Source: an uncultured Acetatifactor sp. (GTDB lineage: Bacteria > Bacillota > Clostridia > Lachnospirales > Lachnospiraceae). Taken from it: a DNA stretch of 64,000 nucleotides. The stretch spans positions 1-64,000 of the forward strand of contig CATKXX010000005.1 in assembly GCA_949840935.1 (NCBI GenBank). The letters run 5' to 3'. A program made the position numbers and the translations under genes. The notes under the pieces were generated by a model, which saw nothing but the letters and a program-made list of their open reading frames with translations, searched no databases and had not been told where the DNA came from. This document shows, piece after piece, positions 9,178 to 17,102 of the stretch (position 1 is the stretch's first letter; each line of letters starts with the position of its first letter).

Positions 9178-10975
9178 CCTTTTCCTCCAAAAGCGCCACC
9201 AGATACTCCCAGACGCGTCTGGTGGAAGAAATGCTCAAGGTTTCCTCCGTGGTGTGGATGGCCGTCATCTGCGGCCCCATGGAGACGCAGTCCAGATCCC
9301 GGATCTTGCTTCCCAGGATGCCGCATTCCAGCCCCGCGTGGATGGCTTCCACCTTTGGCTTCACACCGTACATTCTCTCATACAGGGCCACCATCTTATC
9401 CCTGAGGGGCGAATCTTTCCGGTAGGCCCAGCCCGGATAATCCCCGGTGACCTCATTGCCGCCCCCTGCCAGCCCCGTCACTGCATGGAGCTTATCGATC
9501 AAAGCATGTTTCGCGCTCTCCAGGCTGCTTCGCACGGAAAATTCCGCCAGCAGGACGGCCTTCCGGCGCCCGGTTCCGGAATCGGATCCCTTCACCTGGC
9601 ACAATTCCGGTTCCGGCCCGGATACCGCTTCCTTCACCTGGCAATTCTCCGGTTCCGGCCCGGATACCGCTTCCTTCACCTGGCACAATCCCGGCGCAGT
9701 CCCGGATACAGCAGTCCGGCCTGGGGCTGCACTCCCTTTCCCGGAAGCCTCCCGCAAAGCAGATGCCTTCTTCACATCCAGCTCCAAAATCCCCAGATTC
9801 AACGAGGTTTCCACCAGTCCCGGCATATCCGCGCTCATGGCCTGAACCCCGTTTGGCAGCGCCGTCAGAAAGTCCGCCGCCCTGACGGTATCCGCCGCGC
9901 TGACACAGGAATACGCCTTCTCCAAAGAGGCGCTGCCATTCTGGCAATCCCCCATCCCGGATGCACCTTCATCCAGGCCATTTCCGGCCTCCGCCGCAAT
10001 ACCGTTCCGGGTGCCGCCTGCCCGGGCAGCATCAGGAAGGCACGCTTCTCCCTCCACAGCCTCCGCCCTGATATAAAAACCGGGATCCTTTGTGGCAAGC
10101 TCGGCCCTGATCTCCCTCTCTACTTCACTCAAAAGCTCCGTAAATGCCGCCCTGTCCTTTTCCTCCACCAATATAATCCCCGTGGTCTCCCGGGGGATGG
10201 CGTTGTCCGCCAGCCCGCCTTTGACCTCGCAGAGCCGTACCGGAAGCTGCCGGGACAGACGCTTTAACAATCTCCCGAACAGACAGTTGGAATTGCCCCT
10301 CTCCTTGTGGATTTCCCCGCCGGAATGGCCTCCCAGAAGCCCTCCCACCGTCACCCGGAAAGCCGCGCCCCCGCCCTGCTCCACTTCCAGGGGCTGCCTG
10401 CATTTCACTCTGGCGCCGCCTGCGCAGCTGGTAAGGAAAATCCCCTCGTCCTCGGAATCCAGATTGATCATACGGCTTCCGGTCAGCATGGAAAGATCAA
10501 TGGCCCTGGCGCCGTCCATGCCCACTTCCTCGTCCACCGTGATGACCACCTCCAGCCTGGGATGCCGAATCGTCCGGGAATCCAGCAGTGCCAGGGAATA
10601 GGCCACCGCTATGCCGTCGTCGCCGCCCAGGCTGGTGCCCTCCGCATAGACCTCATCCCCCTTCACCGCCACGCGAAGCCCCTCCGTCTTCATGTCAATG
10701 TCACAGTCCGGCTTCTTCACCGCCACCATGTCCATATGTCCCTGCAGGATCACAGCAGGCTCCTTCTCATAGCCGGGAGCCGCCTCTTTGATAATGATCA
10801 CATTTTTCCATTCATCCTGAATACAAAAAAGATTTCTTTCCTTCGCGAATTTCACCAGATAATCGCTGATCTGCCCCACGTTTCCCGATCCGTGAGGAAT
10901 CCCTGCTATCTCCTCAAAAAAAGTAAACACGCTTTTCGGCTCCAAATCAGATAACACACCCATACCGATAACCAT
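9170..10975 (-). CDS. pepD: Aminoacyl-histidine dipeptidase (beta-Ala-His dipeptidase) with repeat-containing insertion
   Basis: M20 peptidase motifs ILQGHMDMVAVK, GTSLGGDDGIAVAY, TVDEEVGMDGA, HAGLECG; about 100 aa of extra low-complexity sequence. Confidence 0.85.
   Translation of the reverse strand: MVIGMGVLSDLEPKSVFTFFEEIAGIPHGSGNVGQISDYLVKFAKERNLFCIQDEWKNVIIIKEAAPGYEKEPAVILQGHMDMVAVKKPDCDIDMKTEGLRVAVKGDEVYAEGTSLGGDDGIAVAYSLALLDSRTIRHPRLEVVITVDEEVGMDGARAIDLSMLTGSRMINLDSEDEGIFLTSCAGGARVKCRQPLEVEQGGGAAFRVTVGGLLGGHSGGEIHKERGNSNCLFGRLLKRLSRQLPVRLCEVKGGLADNAIPRETTGIILVEEKDRAAFTELLSEVEREIRAELATKDPGFYIRAEAVEGEACLPDAARAGGTRNGIAAEAGNGLDEGASGMGDCQNGSASLEKAYSCVSAADTVRAADFLTALPNGVQAMSADMPGLVETSLNLGILELDVKKASALREASGKGSAAPGRTAVSGTAPGLCQVKEAVSGPEPENCQVKEAVSGPEPELCQVKGSDSGTGRRKAVLLAEFSVRSSLESAKHALIDKLHAVTGLAGGGNEVTGDYPGWAYRKDSPLRDKMVALYERMYGVKPKVEAIHAGLECGILGSKIRDLDCVSMGPQMTAIHTTEETLSISSTRRVWEYLVALLEEKDA
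9586..9700. repeat. 45-bp in-frame tandem repeat inside pepD
   Basis: Encodes (C/N)CQVKEAVSGPEPE repeated, flanked by a partial copy CQVKGSDSG. Confidence 0.8.
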
Positions 10976-11183
10976 ACCTTTCCGCAGCCTGCGGGCTTAT
11001 GCCGCAGACTTAAAATTTTAAAATAAGGCCTCCTTACCCATTTCGCAAGTCCAATATCCATGCCAACATGGCTGTTTCCCTCATTGCCCGCGGGAACAAG
11101 CCGCCTATGATCCGCCTTTTCAGGCAATACTGTTATTTTACCCTTTTTCCACCCTGCTGTACATAGGGCTATTTATAAAATTT

Positions 11184-12035
11184 TTATGACGCCCCGGCGG
11201 TGAAAACCGCTTTCTCCAGAATTTCTTCCCGGAGGGCTTCAAATTCCGCCATGGTGATTTTTTCATCCCCGCAGGAGAAATCGCTGTTTTCGTCATACCT
11301 GTCGTCGGGAGAGCTCCAATACTCCGCACTCAGCACAAATCCGTCCACGATATTCCCGCCGCCGTCATACTTCTCCAGCCAGTAAACCTGACGTCCGGCA
11401 TGAGTGGTATCGCAGTGCACGATCCAGAATGCCTGCTCATAAACTGTATAAAACAGGACTCCCGCCGTCCCCTCCCCACAAGCCAGCACATGGACTGCCC
11501 CGTCCCGGGCATCCAGATAAATCCCTCCATAGGGCCCATTCAGAATCTGTTCCTTCTCGCCGTCGTTATCCAGGTCAGCCCTTCCACCGACAGAATGGCT
11601 GAAATAATCTTCCTCGTCAAACGTCAGATCGGATATCATGAATGCGCTTCCCCCGCCGTCATTTACCGCCGGGATCTCACCGGCCAGAAACGCATCCAGC
11701 AACTCGGACGGCCGGGAGCCTGCATCTGCTGATGCGGGTTTCTCATGATCCGGTTCAGGAGGGCTGCTTTCCAGGTCAGCTCGCACACTCGCTGGGCCAG
11801 GACTTCTGTTTTCAGTCCCGAAAGCAGCGCTTTCCATTTCAGCCCTCACACCCGCAGGGTCAGGACTTCCGTTTCCAGACCCGAAAGCAGCGCTTTCCAT
11901 TTCAGCCCTCACACCCGCAGGGTCAGGACTACCGTTTTCAGCCCCGTAAGCAGCGCTTCCGTCCTCTCTCCCGCACCCGGCTGTCAAAACCGCTGCAGCA
12001 AGCAAAAATGCATTTACAAAACATTTTCTTTTCAA
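11184..12035 (-). CDS. Lipoprotein of unknown function with 21-aa tandem repeats
   Basis: Signal peptide with lipobox LTAGC, then repeated NGSPDPAGVRAEMESAAFG. Confidence 0.7.
   Translation of the reverse strand: MKRKCFVNAFLLAAAVLTAGCGREDGSAAYGAENGSPDPAGVRAEMESAAFGSGNGSPDPAGVRAEMESAAFGTENRSPGPASVRADLESSPPEPDHEKPASADAGSRPSELLDAFLAGEIPAVNDGGGSAFMISDLTFDEEDYFSHSVGGRADLDNDGEKEQILNGPYGGIYLDARDGAVHVLACGEGTAGVLFYTVYEQAFWIVHCDTTHAGRQVYWLEKYDGGGNIVDGFVLSAEYWSSPDDRYDENSDFSCGDEKITMAEFEALREEILEKAVFTAGAS
11770..11955. repeat. 63-bp in-frame tandem repeat (about 3 copies)
   Basis: TTTCAGCCCTCACACCCGCAGGGTCAGGACT... recurs nearly unchanged. Confidence 0.8.
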
Positions 12036-12300
12036 TCAAGTCTCCTCCCAAGTCCCCCTCCGTCCTTCCGGCAGGCCGCCTTTCCCCACACAAGTCTTAC
12101 CTCACTGTCCGTCCATCCTTTCTAAGGATTACAGGCATTTTCCATATAACACAGTATACAGGATTTACCATCTTTTCGCAACCAGCGAAGCCCTGATAAA
12201 ATCTGGTCAGTCCGGCAAATTCATTTTGTACATTGCAAATTTCAGGCGGCTGTTTTAAAATCAATGGTAAGAATTTCTTTATTGTACGAGGAGGGACACA

Positions 12301-12804
12301 ATGATCGAATTCAGGAAATTTACGGATTTTCCAAGAGGGACCCTGTACGACATCCTGCAGGACGCCTATTCTTACGACCCCCGGAACCGCAGGATATGGG
12401 ACGAAAACTGGCGCGAATCGGATGACTTTTTCTATGACAATCCCGATATCGCCGACCGTTATGGCCTGGTGACCTGCATGGAAGGTACCCCCATCGGCTT
12501 TGTCACTTGGGATCCCCGGCACAGGCCGGACTATGTGGAGATCGGCCATAACGGGATCAGGGAATCTTATAAAAGAAGGGGCTACGGACACCTGCAGCTG
12601 GAAGAAGCCCTTCGCAGGATCCGGGAATACAAGGGCCTTCAAAGGATCATTGTCTGTACAAACGCCAATCTGGCCGCCCCCAGGAATTACGAGAGCGTGG
12701 GCTTCCGGTTATACGACAGAAAGCCCAACCACACGGAGAGCTCATTTACAGGAGACTACCTGTATTACGAGATCATCCTTAAAAAACAGGAGGTATCCCA
12801 TTGA
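12301..12804 (+). CDS. GNAT family N-acetyltransferase
   Basis: YVEIGHNGIRESYKRRGYGHLQLEEAL acetyl-CoA binding motif; GAGGAGG upstream. Confidence 0.85.
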   Translation: MIEFRKFTDFPRGTLYDILQDAYSYDPRNRRIWDENWRESDDFFYDNPDIADRYGLVTCMEGTPIGFVTWDPRHRPDYVEIGHNGIRESYKRRGYGHLQLEEALRRIREYKGLQRIIVCTNANLAAPRNYESVGFRLYDRKPNHTESSFTGDYLYYEIILKKQEVSH

Positions 12805-13559
12805 ACCAGACGAACGAGAGAAAAAATCCATGGGCAATCAGCGCCGCCACCATCCAGTGCCAGCATTGCGGCAGCGTTTTCACCACACAGAGGATCAACA
12901 GCTTTGACATCCTTCTGTGGCCGGAGGGGAGGCAGGTTTTGGATGCCGGAGATTTCTTCCACCCTGTCTGCCCCCAGTGCGGCGCCCCGGCGGATCTGGG
13001 TTATCCCAGCCGCTATTTTGACAGGGAGCTGGGCATCGCCGCCGTACTGGTTCCGGGCATCGAAAATCAGGATACGGAGGAGCTTCTCGCCCAAATGAAC
13101 CGCTATGCGGCCAGCCTTGCCTTAGACCATATGGAGCACCGGGCAGTGGGCAGCTTTTATTCCATGGCGGAGCAGATGCGCATCCACGAACACCGCCTGA
13201 ACGACAAGGCCATCCAGCTCTTAAAACCCCTTATGATCGGCGGCCTGCAGTCCCGGGGCTTTGAGGTGTGGAACGGCTTCTTTATGGGAGTGGCACATCC
13301 CGAAAAGCCGGGGCAGATGGAGGACACCGTATACTTTTCCACAGAGGGAGACACCGAAGCCGCTTTTGCCGAAGACGTCCTTCAGTTTCACATCTACCTG
13401 ACAAACGGCCAGGTCATCCCCCAGGGAATCAATGAGACCGCCTACCGGCTCTGCAGGAAGCTTCTGGAAGACCGAGGGCTGGCGGAGGACGACGGGCTGT
13501 TCCATCTCTACGACCTGTCCTGGGCCATCCAATTTCACAACGACCTGCAGCGGGCATGA
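12801..13559 (+). CDS. CpXC domain protein
   Basis: ATIQCQHCGSVFTTQ...HPVCPQCGAP double CxxC; ATGA overlap with the upstream GNAT. Confidence 0.65.
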   Translation: MNQTNERKNPWAISAATIQCQHCGSVFTTQRINSFDILLWPEGRQVLDAGDFFHPVCPQCGAPADLGYPSRYFDRELGIAAVLVPGIENQDTEELLAQMNRYAASLALDHMEHRAVGSFYSMAEQMRIHEHRLNDKAIQLLKPLMIGGLQSRGFEVWNGFFMGVAHPEKPGQMEDTVYFSTEGDTEAAFAEDVLQFHIYLTNGQVIPQGINETAYRLCRKLLEDRGLAEDDGLFHLYDLSWAIQFHNDLQRA

Positions 13560-13678
13560 TAATCCATCCGTGTGCGCGGTTTTGAGGTTTTATCCTGTGT
13601 CGTCAGGGCAGATTCAGATGCCGCTTACGCGGCGGAATGAAAAGATGTTATGTGTGAAGCGAAAGGAATGGATATAAT

Positions 13679-15232
13679 ATGAAATCAGAAATCATACAAA
13701 AAGCGGAAAGTCTATATCATACCGGAAACATACAGGAAGCGCTTCAATATTACGCCTCCTGCCTCTGGCGGGGGGAGGAGGACAGCCCGGAGCTTCTGTC
13801 CCGGTGGCTTGGCGACAGGGATTTGACAGACAAAGCCGGGGAACATGCCGTCTGCGCCTTTATCGCATCCGTCCTGTTTACCATAGACCGATGTGAGGAA
13901 AACCTGCGGCAGCATCTGTGGGCCCTGTGCCACGATACCTTTGACCGCATGGCCCTGTGCGAGGACAGGCAGGACACCACGGACAGATACGTTGCGGAAT
14001 GCAACCTCTACCGCCATGAGAAGGAACCGGAAAAGGCTCTGGAGGTCATCTTAAAGGGCCTTGAGCGCGGCGGCACCACTTCCAGGTACACCTTCGCCGG
14101 GCTGACGTACCTTGACCTGGGACAGGAGGAGGAAGCGGAAAAATATATTGCCCTGGGATTTCAGTCAGACCCGCAAAACGCCTCCGCATACAACGATCTG
14201 GGAGATTATTATTTTAACAAAAGACGCTGGCAGAAAGCCGGGGAATGCTATTATAAGGTGCTGGAGGCCGGGGATTACAACGACTGCGGCTGGGCGGAGC
14301 CTTCCTGGATCTTCTGCCGCTATATGGAGGCTGCCGACCCCTGCGAGAGGGAACGGCTCCTGCTCTGCGCCGCCGCGGATGTCCAAAATGAACGCGCCAA
14401 AGAGCTGTGTCAGAGGGCCGCTTGGGAAGCCCTGACGCCCAATGTGGACTACCTGGGATGCAGCACGGAGAGTATCATCAACGCCCTGCGCAGTATGCGG
14501 GAAAGGGGCTCCTCCTCCGGCGTCGTCCGCTGTGCCGTGACCTGTCAGGAATCCGCCAGCAGCATCAACGCCGTGAACCTGGCAATCGGACAGATATGCG
14601 GGGAGCCTTCCTCCTTTGAATTGTCCTCGGGCAAGGCCCAGGATCCGCCCCTTGACCAAACCTGGGATGAGGAGGGGCTTATCCTCTGGGATTACTCCGA
14701 CATCAACGCCCCTGTGCCTGTGGTTGCAAAACCCTCCGGGGAAGTCAGCCGCCTTGTGGGGGAACTGGCCGCCATGGATTTTTCCCTGAAAACATGGTAT
14801 GAAACGGCGGCGGGATATGCCGCACAGCTTTCCGGCGCGCAGCGGGAGGAGTTGTACGGCGTCATGGTCTTCCCTCCACAGCAAAGGGATGACAGGATCC
14901 TTGCCGAAGACTGGCTGTTCCGGGTGCAGTATGCGGCAGTATGCATCCTGGCGCGCATTTCCCTCCATGAGCTGGATCGGATCTGCAAGGGGCAGTTGGA
15001 CTGGCCCATCATTCCCGCCTTCACGCTGGCCGCATGGCTTGCCTCACAGGACACCTCCCTGGCCCCATGGGCGGAGGGGCTTCTGGATATCATACAGCAG
15101 CGTATTTCCCGGACGAATTACTGCTTTTTCCAGTACGCCTATATCTGCGCCGCCTACCTGCTGCCGGGTAAGAGCGGGGAATATTACAGGGATATGTGGC
15201 AGTGCAGACAGTCGCTTTTGGAGAGGGACTAG
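13679..15232 (+). CDS. TPR-like repeat protein
   Basis: Repeated TPR-like helices, e.g. ALQYYASCLWRG, SAYNDLGDYYFNKRRWQKAGECYYKVLEAG. Confidence 0.65.
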   Translation: MKSEIIQKAESLYHTGNIQEALQYYASCLWRGEEDSPELLSRWLGDRDLTDKAGEHAVCAFIASVLFTIDRCEENLRQHLWALCHDTFDRMALCEDRQDTTDRYVAECNLYRHEKEPEKALEVILKGLERGGTTSRYTFAGLTYLDLGQEEEAEKYIALGFQSDPQNASAYNDLGDYYFNKRRWQKAGECYYKVLEAGDYNDCGWAEPSWIFCRYMEAADPCERERLLLCAAADVQNERAKELCQRAAWEALTPNVDYLGCSTESIINALRSMRERGSSSGVVRCAVTCQESASSINAVNLAIGQICGEPSSFELSSGKAQDPPLDQTWDEEGLILWDYSDINAPVPVVAKPSGEVSRLVGELAAMDFSLKTWYETAAGYAAQLSGAQREELYGVMVFPPQQRDDRILAEDWLFRVQYAAVCILARISLHELDRICKGQLDWPIIPAFTLAAWLASQDTSLAPWAEGLLDIIQQRISRTNYCFFQYAYICAAYLLPGKSGEYYRDMWQCRQSLLERD

Positions 15233-15257
15233 TTTTTTCCGTTGCGCGGCGTTCTTT

Positions 15258-16361
15258 CTACCGCCCCGTCCCCATCATTCTCCCCAGCTGCTCCACAATC
15301 CCGGCGCTGCCGTTTACGGAGATTTCCCCTACCTTCTCGCATATTTTCTCCAGATACTCGAGCTCCTTCAGCTTATAGAGCGTCTGGTTTTCGTCCATGA
15401 GCTTTGCCGTGTTGAGAAGGGAGCGGGTGGAAGCCACCTCCTCCCTTCTGGCGATCACGTTTGCCTGGGCCGCTTTCTCCGCCACAAGGACGGAATTCAT
15501 GATCTCCCGGATCTCGCCGGGCAGAATGATATCCTTGATTCCGGCGGTGAGGAAGCTCACGCAGAACATATCCTCCCTCGCCTTAAGTGCCTGGAAAATT
15601 TCCCCGGAAATCCGCTCCTTCGCCTCCAACAGCTCATCCAGCTTATAATTGCCCACGATTTCCCGGATGGCCAGCTGTACCGCTGGATAAAGCTGTCCCT
15701 TGAGGTCGGAAATCTTAGACACAAATTCCACGGCGTCCCGCACCCTGTACATGCAGACAGCGTTCAGCCGGATGCCAATCTTATCCCTGGTCAGGATTTC
15801 CTGCCCCACGATATCCAGCTCCCTCTGTTTCATGTCGATGACACAGAAACGGATCCCATGGTTGTGATTCCAGAACCGGTACACTCCCATGGGAAAAGAG
15901 GACTGCATCACATTGTCATAGTAGGCCAGCCCGACCTCACCCTCTCCCACCGACATTTCTGTGTAAAGATTTTTCGGAACCAGGGTAAGCATCTGTTTCG
16001 TAATCTCCTCGCCGATCAGGGTATTTTCCATAGAAATCACCTTCATCTCGTATTTGTCAAATACGTTCCAGAAGACATAATCCTTCCGGGTGGCAAAGGA
16101 CGTCAGCTTCCCGTTCATATAGAGGAAGCCGATGCAGCCGTCCGGTATTTCCATATGTACGGTGGCTTCCCGAAACGCGGGATCCCTGGAAAGCACCTGG
16201 TAAGGGACTTCCAGGTAATCCATCTCGCCCAGCATCTCCTCCACCGCTACCGTGTAGCCCGCCATTTTGGAAAAATGCCAGGTTCCCGCAGTGATCATCT
16301 TCTGGAAAACACCGTTTTTTAACACAAAACCCGCCTGATTATCTCTGATGATATATTTCAA
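15258..16361 (-). CDS. Slipin / SPFH (band 7) family protein
   Basis: LKYIIRDNQAGFVLKNGVF...LDIVGQEILTRDKIGIRLNAVCMYRV...LEAKERISGEIFQ; TTG start 6 nt after GAGGAGGTG. Confidence 0.8.
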   Translation of the reverse strand: MKYIIRDNQAGFVLKNGVFQKMITAGTWHFSKMAGYTVAVEEMLGEMDYLEVPYQVLSRDPAFREATVHMEIPDGCIGFLYMNGKLTSFATRKDYVFWNVFDKYEMKVISMENTLIGEEITKQMLTLVPKNLYTEMSVGEGEVGLAYYDNVMQSSFPMGVYRFWNHNHGIRFCVIDMKQRELDIVGQEILTRDKIGIRLNAVCMYRVRDAVEFVSKISDLKGQLYPAVQLAIREIVGNYKLDELLEAKERISGEIFQALKAREDMFCVSFLTAGIKDIILPGEIREIMNSVLVAEKAAQANVIARREEVASTRSLLNTAKLMDENQTLYKLKELEYLEKICEKVGEISVNGSAGIVEQLGRMMGTGR

Positions 16362-16425
16362 TTGAAACACCTCCTCGTTGTTATTTTGTACATCCCGCCA
16401 GCCGCAAAACAGCATCTTTCCTCCC

Positions 16426-16490
16426 AGAGCGTGTTTGAAAATGCTGTCCCTGGGACGTGCAGACCGGGGGAATGATTTTTCAAACATGTT
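16426..16490. repeat. Dispersed palindromic repeat, copy B (MITE-like)
   Basis: AGAGCGTGTTTGAAAATGCT ... AATGATTTTTCAAACATGTT inverted ends; internal CGTGCAGACCGGGGGAATG shared with copy C. Confidence 0.7.
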
Positions 16491-16610
16491 ACCGCCTGAC
16501 GCGGAAGGCCTGTTCAGCAGGCTGTGGGGAGGAAGGGCAGGCTGCAGCCAATATCGCCGCCGTCCCATACCATAATCTGTTACACAAACCCGCCGCAGGG
16601 ACATTGTCCG

Positions 16611-16737
16611 GGCGTTTCCGCCTTACTCAGTCCCGCCAGGCGCGGCCTTTCCGGCGTTTCCGCCTTACTCGTCCCGCAGGGCGCGGCCTTTCCGGCACTT
16701 TCCGGCCTTACTCAGTCCCGCAATGCGCGGTCTGTTT
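16611..16737. repeat. 42-bp GC-rich tandem repeat, 3 copies
   Basis: GGCGTTTCCGCCTTACTCAGTCCCGCCAGGCGCGGCCTTTCC repeated at 16611, 16653 and (diverged) 16694. Confidence 0.85.
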
Positions 16738-16879
16738 CGCAGATTCGGTTTATGGATTACGGCAAACGTTTTACTACAGCCTGTTGTTCCTCCTTTCAGC
16801 CTGCGGTATCCCAGGCCCCCGGCAGCAGGGCGGACAGGCATTCCGCTTTCGCTCATGCCTGAAATCGGGACAAGACGTT

Positions 16880-17085
16880 TTTTGAGCGGATTCGAACCGC
16901 AGACTTTACAGGTCTTACCAATACATTGTGCACTCTGCCACTGAGCTACCGCTTACGCGGGAGGGATTTGAACCCTCGCATCACAATTCCTGCCTGACCT
17001 TCCGTCAGGCCCTGTGAAATATTTATGGGATACCGGACAGCACGCTGCCGGCACCGCCGGGCAGGGAGTATCTCCCAATACCCGC
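16880..17085 (-). ncRNA. tRNA-like RNA resembling the bacterial Y RNA (YrlA) tRNA-mimic module
   Basis: Minus strand ATTGTG-ATGC-[GAGGG TTCAAAT CCCTC]-[CCGC GTAA GCGG]-TA-[GCTC AGTGGCA GAGT]-G-CACAAT forms a circularly permuted tRNA; flanked by further hairpins, a second T-arm-like hairpin and an anticodon-arm-like hairpin. Confidence 0.75.
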
Positions 17086-17102
17086 GCTCAATAAATTATT
17101 TC

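Noticed and set aside
16362-16604. N-terminal extension of the slipin ORF
   Set aside because: Covers MITE copy B and lacks similarity; a TTG start with GAGGAGGTG RBS at 16361 is more plausible.
16611-16737. CRISPR array
   Set aside because: Repeats are back to back without spacers.
16665-16856. 63-aa minus-strand ORF between the tRNA mimic and slipin
   Set aside because: Overlaps the 42-bp repeats and has no recognisable domain; coding potential not supported.
16880-16960. A conventional tRNA-Tyr(GTA) gene
   Set aside because: Loop GTA is present, but there is no pairing acceptor stem, no class II variable arm and an abnormal D-to-anticodon spacer; better explained as part of the tRNA-mimic ncRNA.
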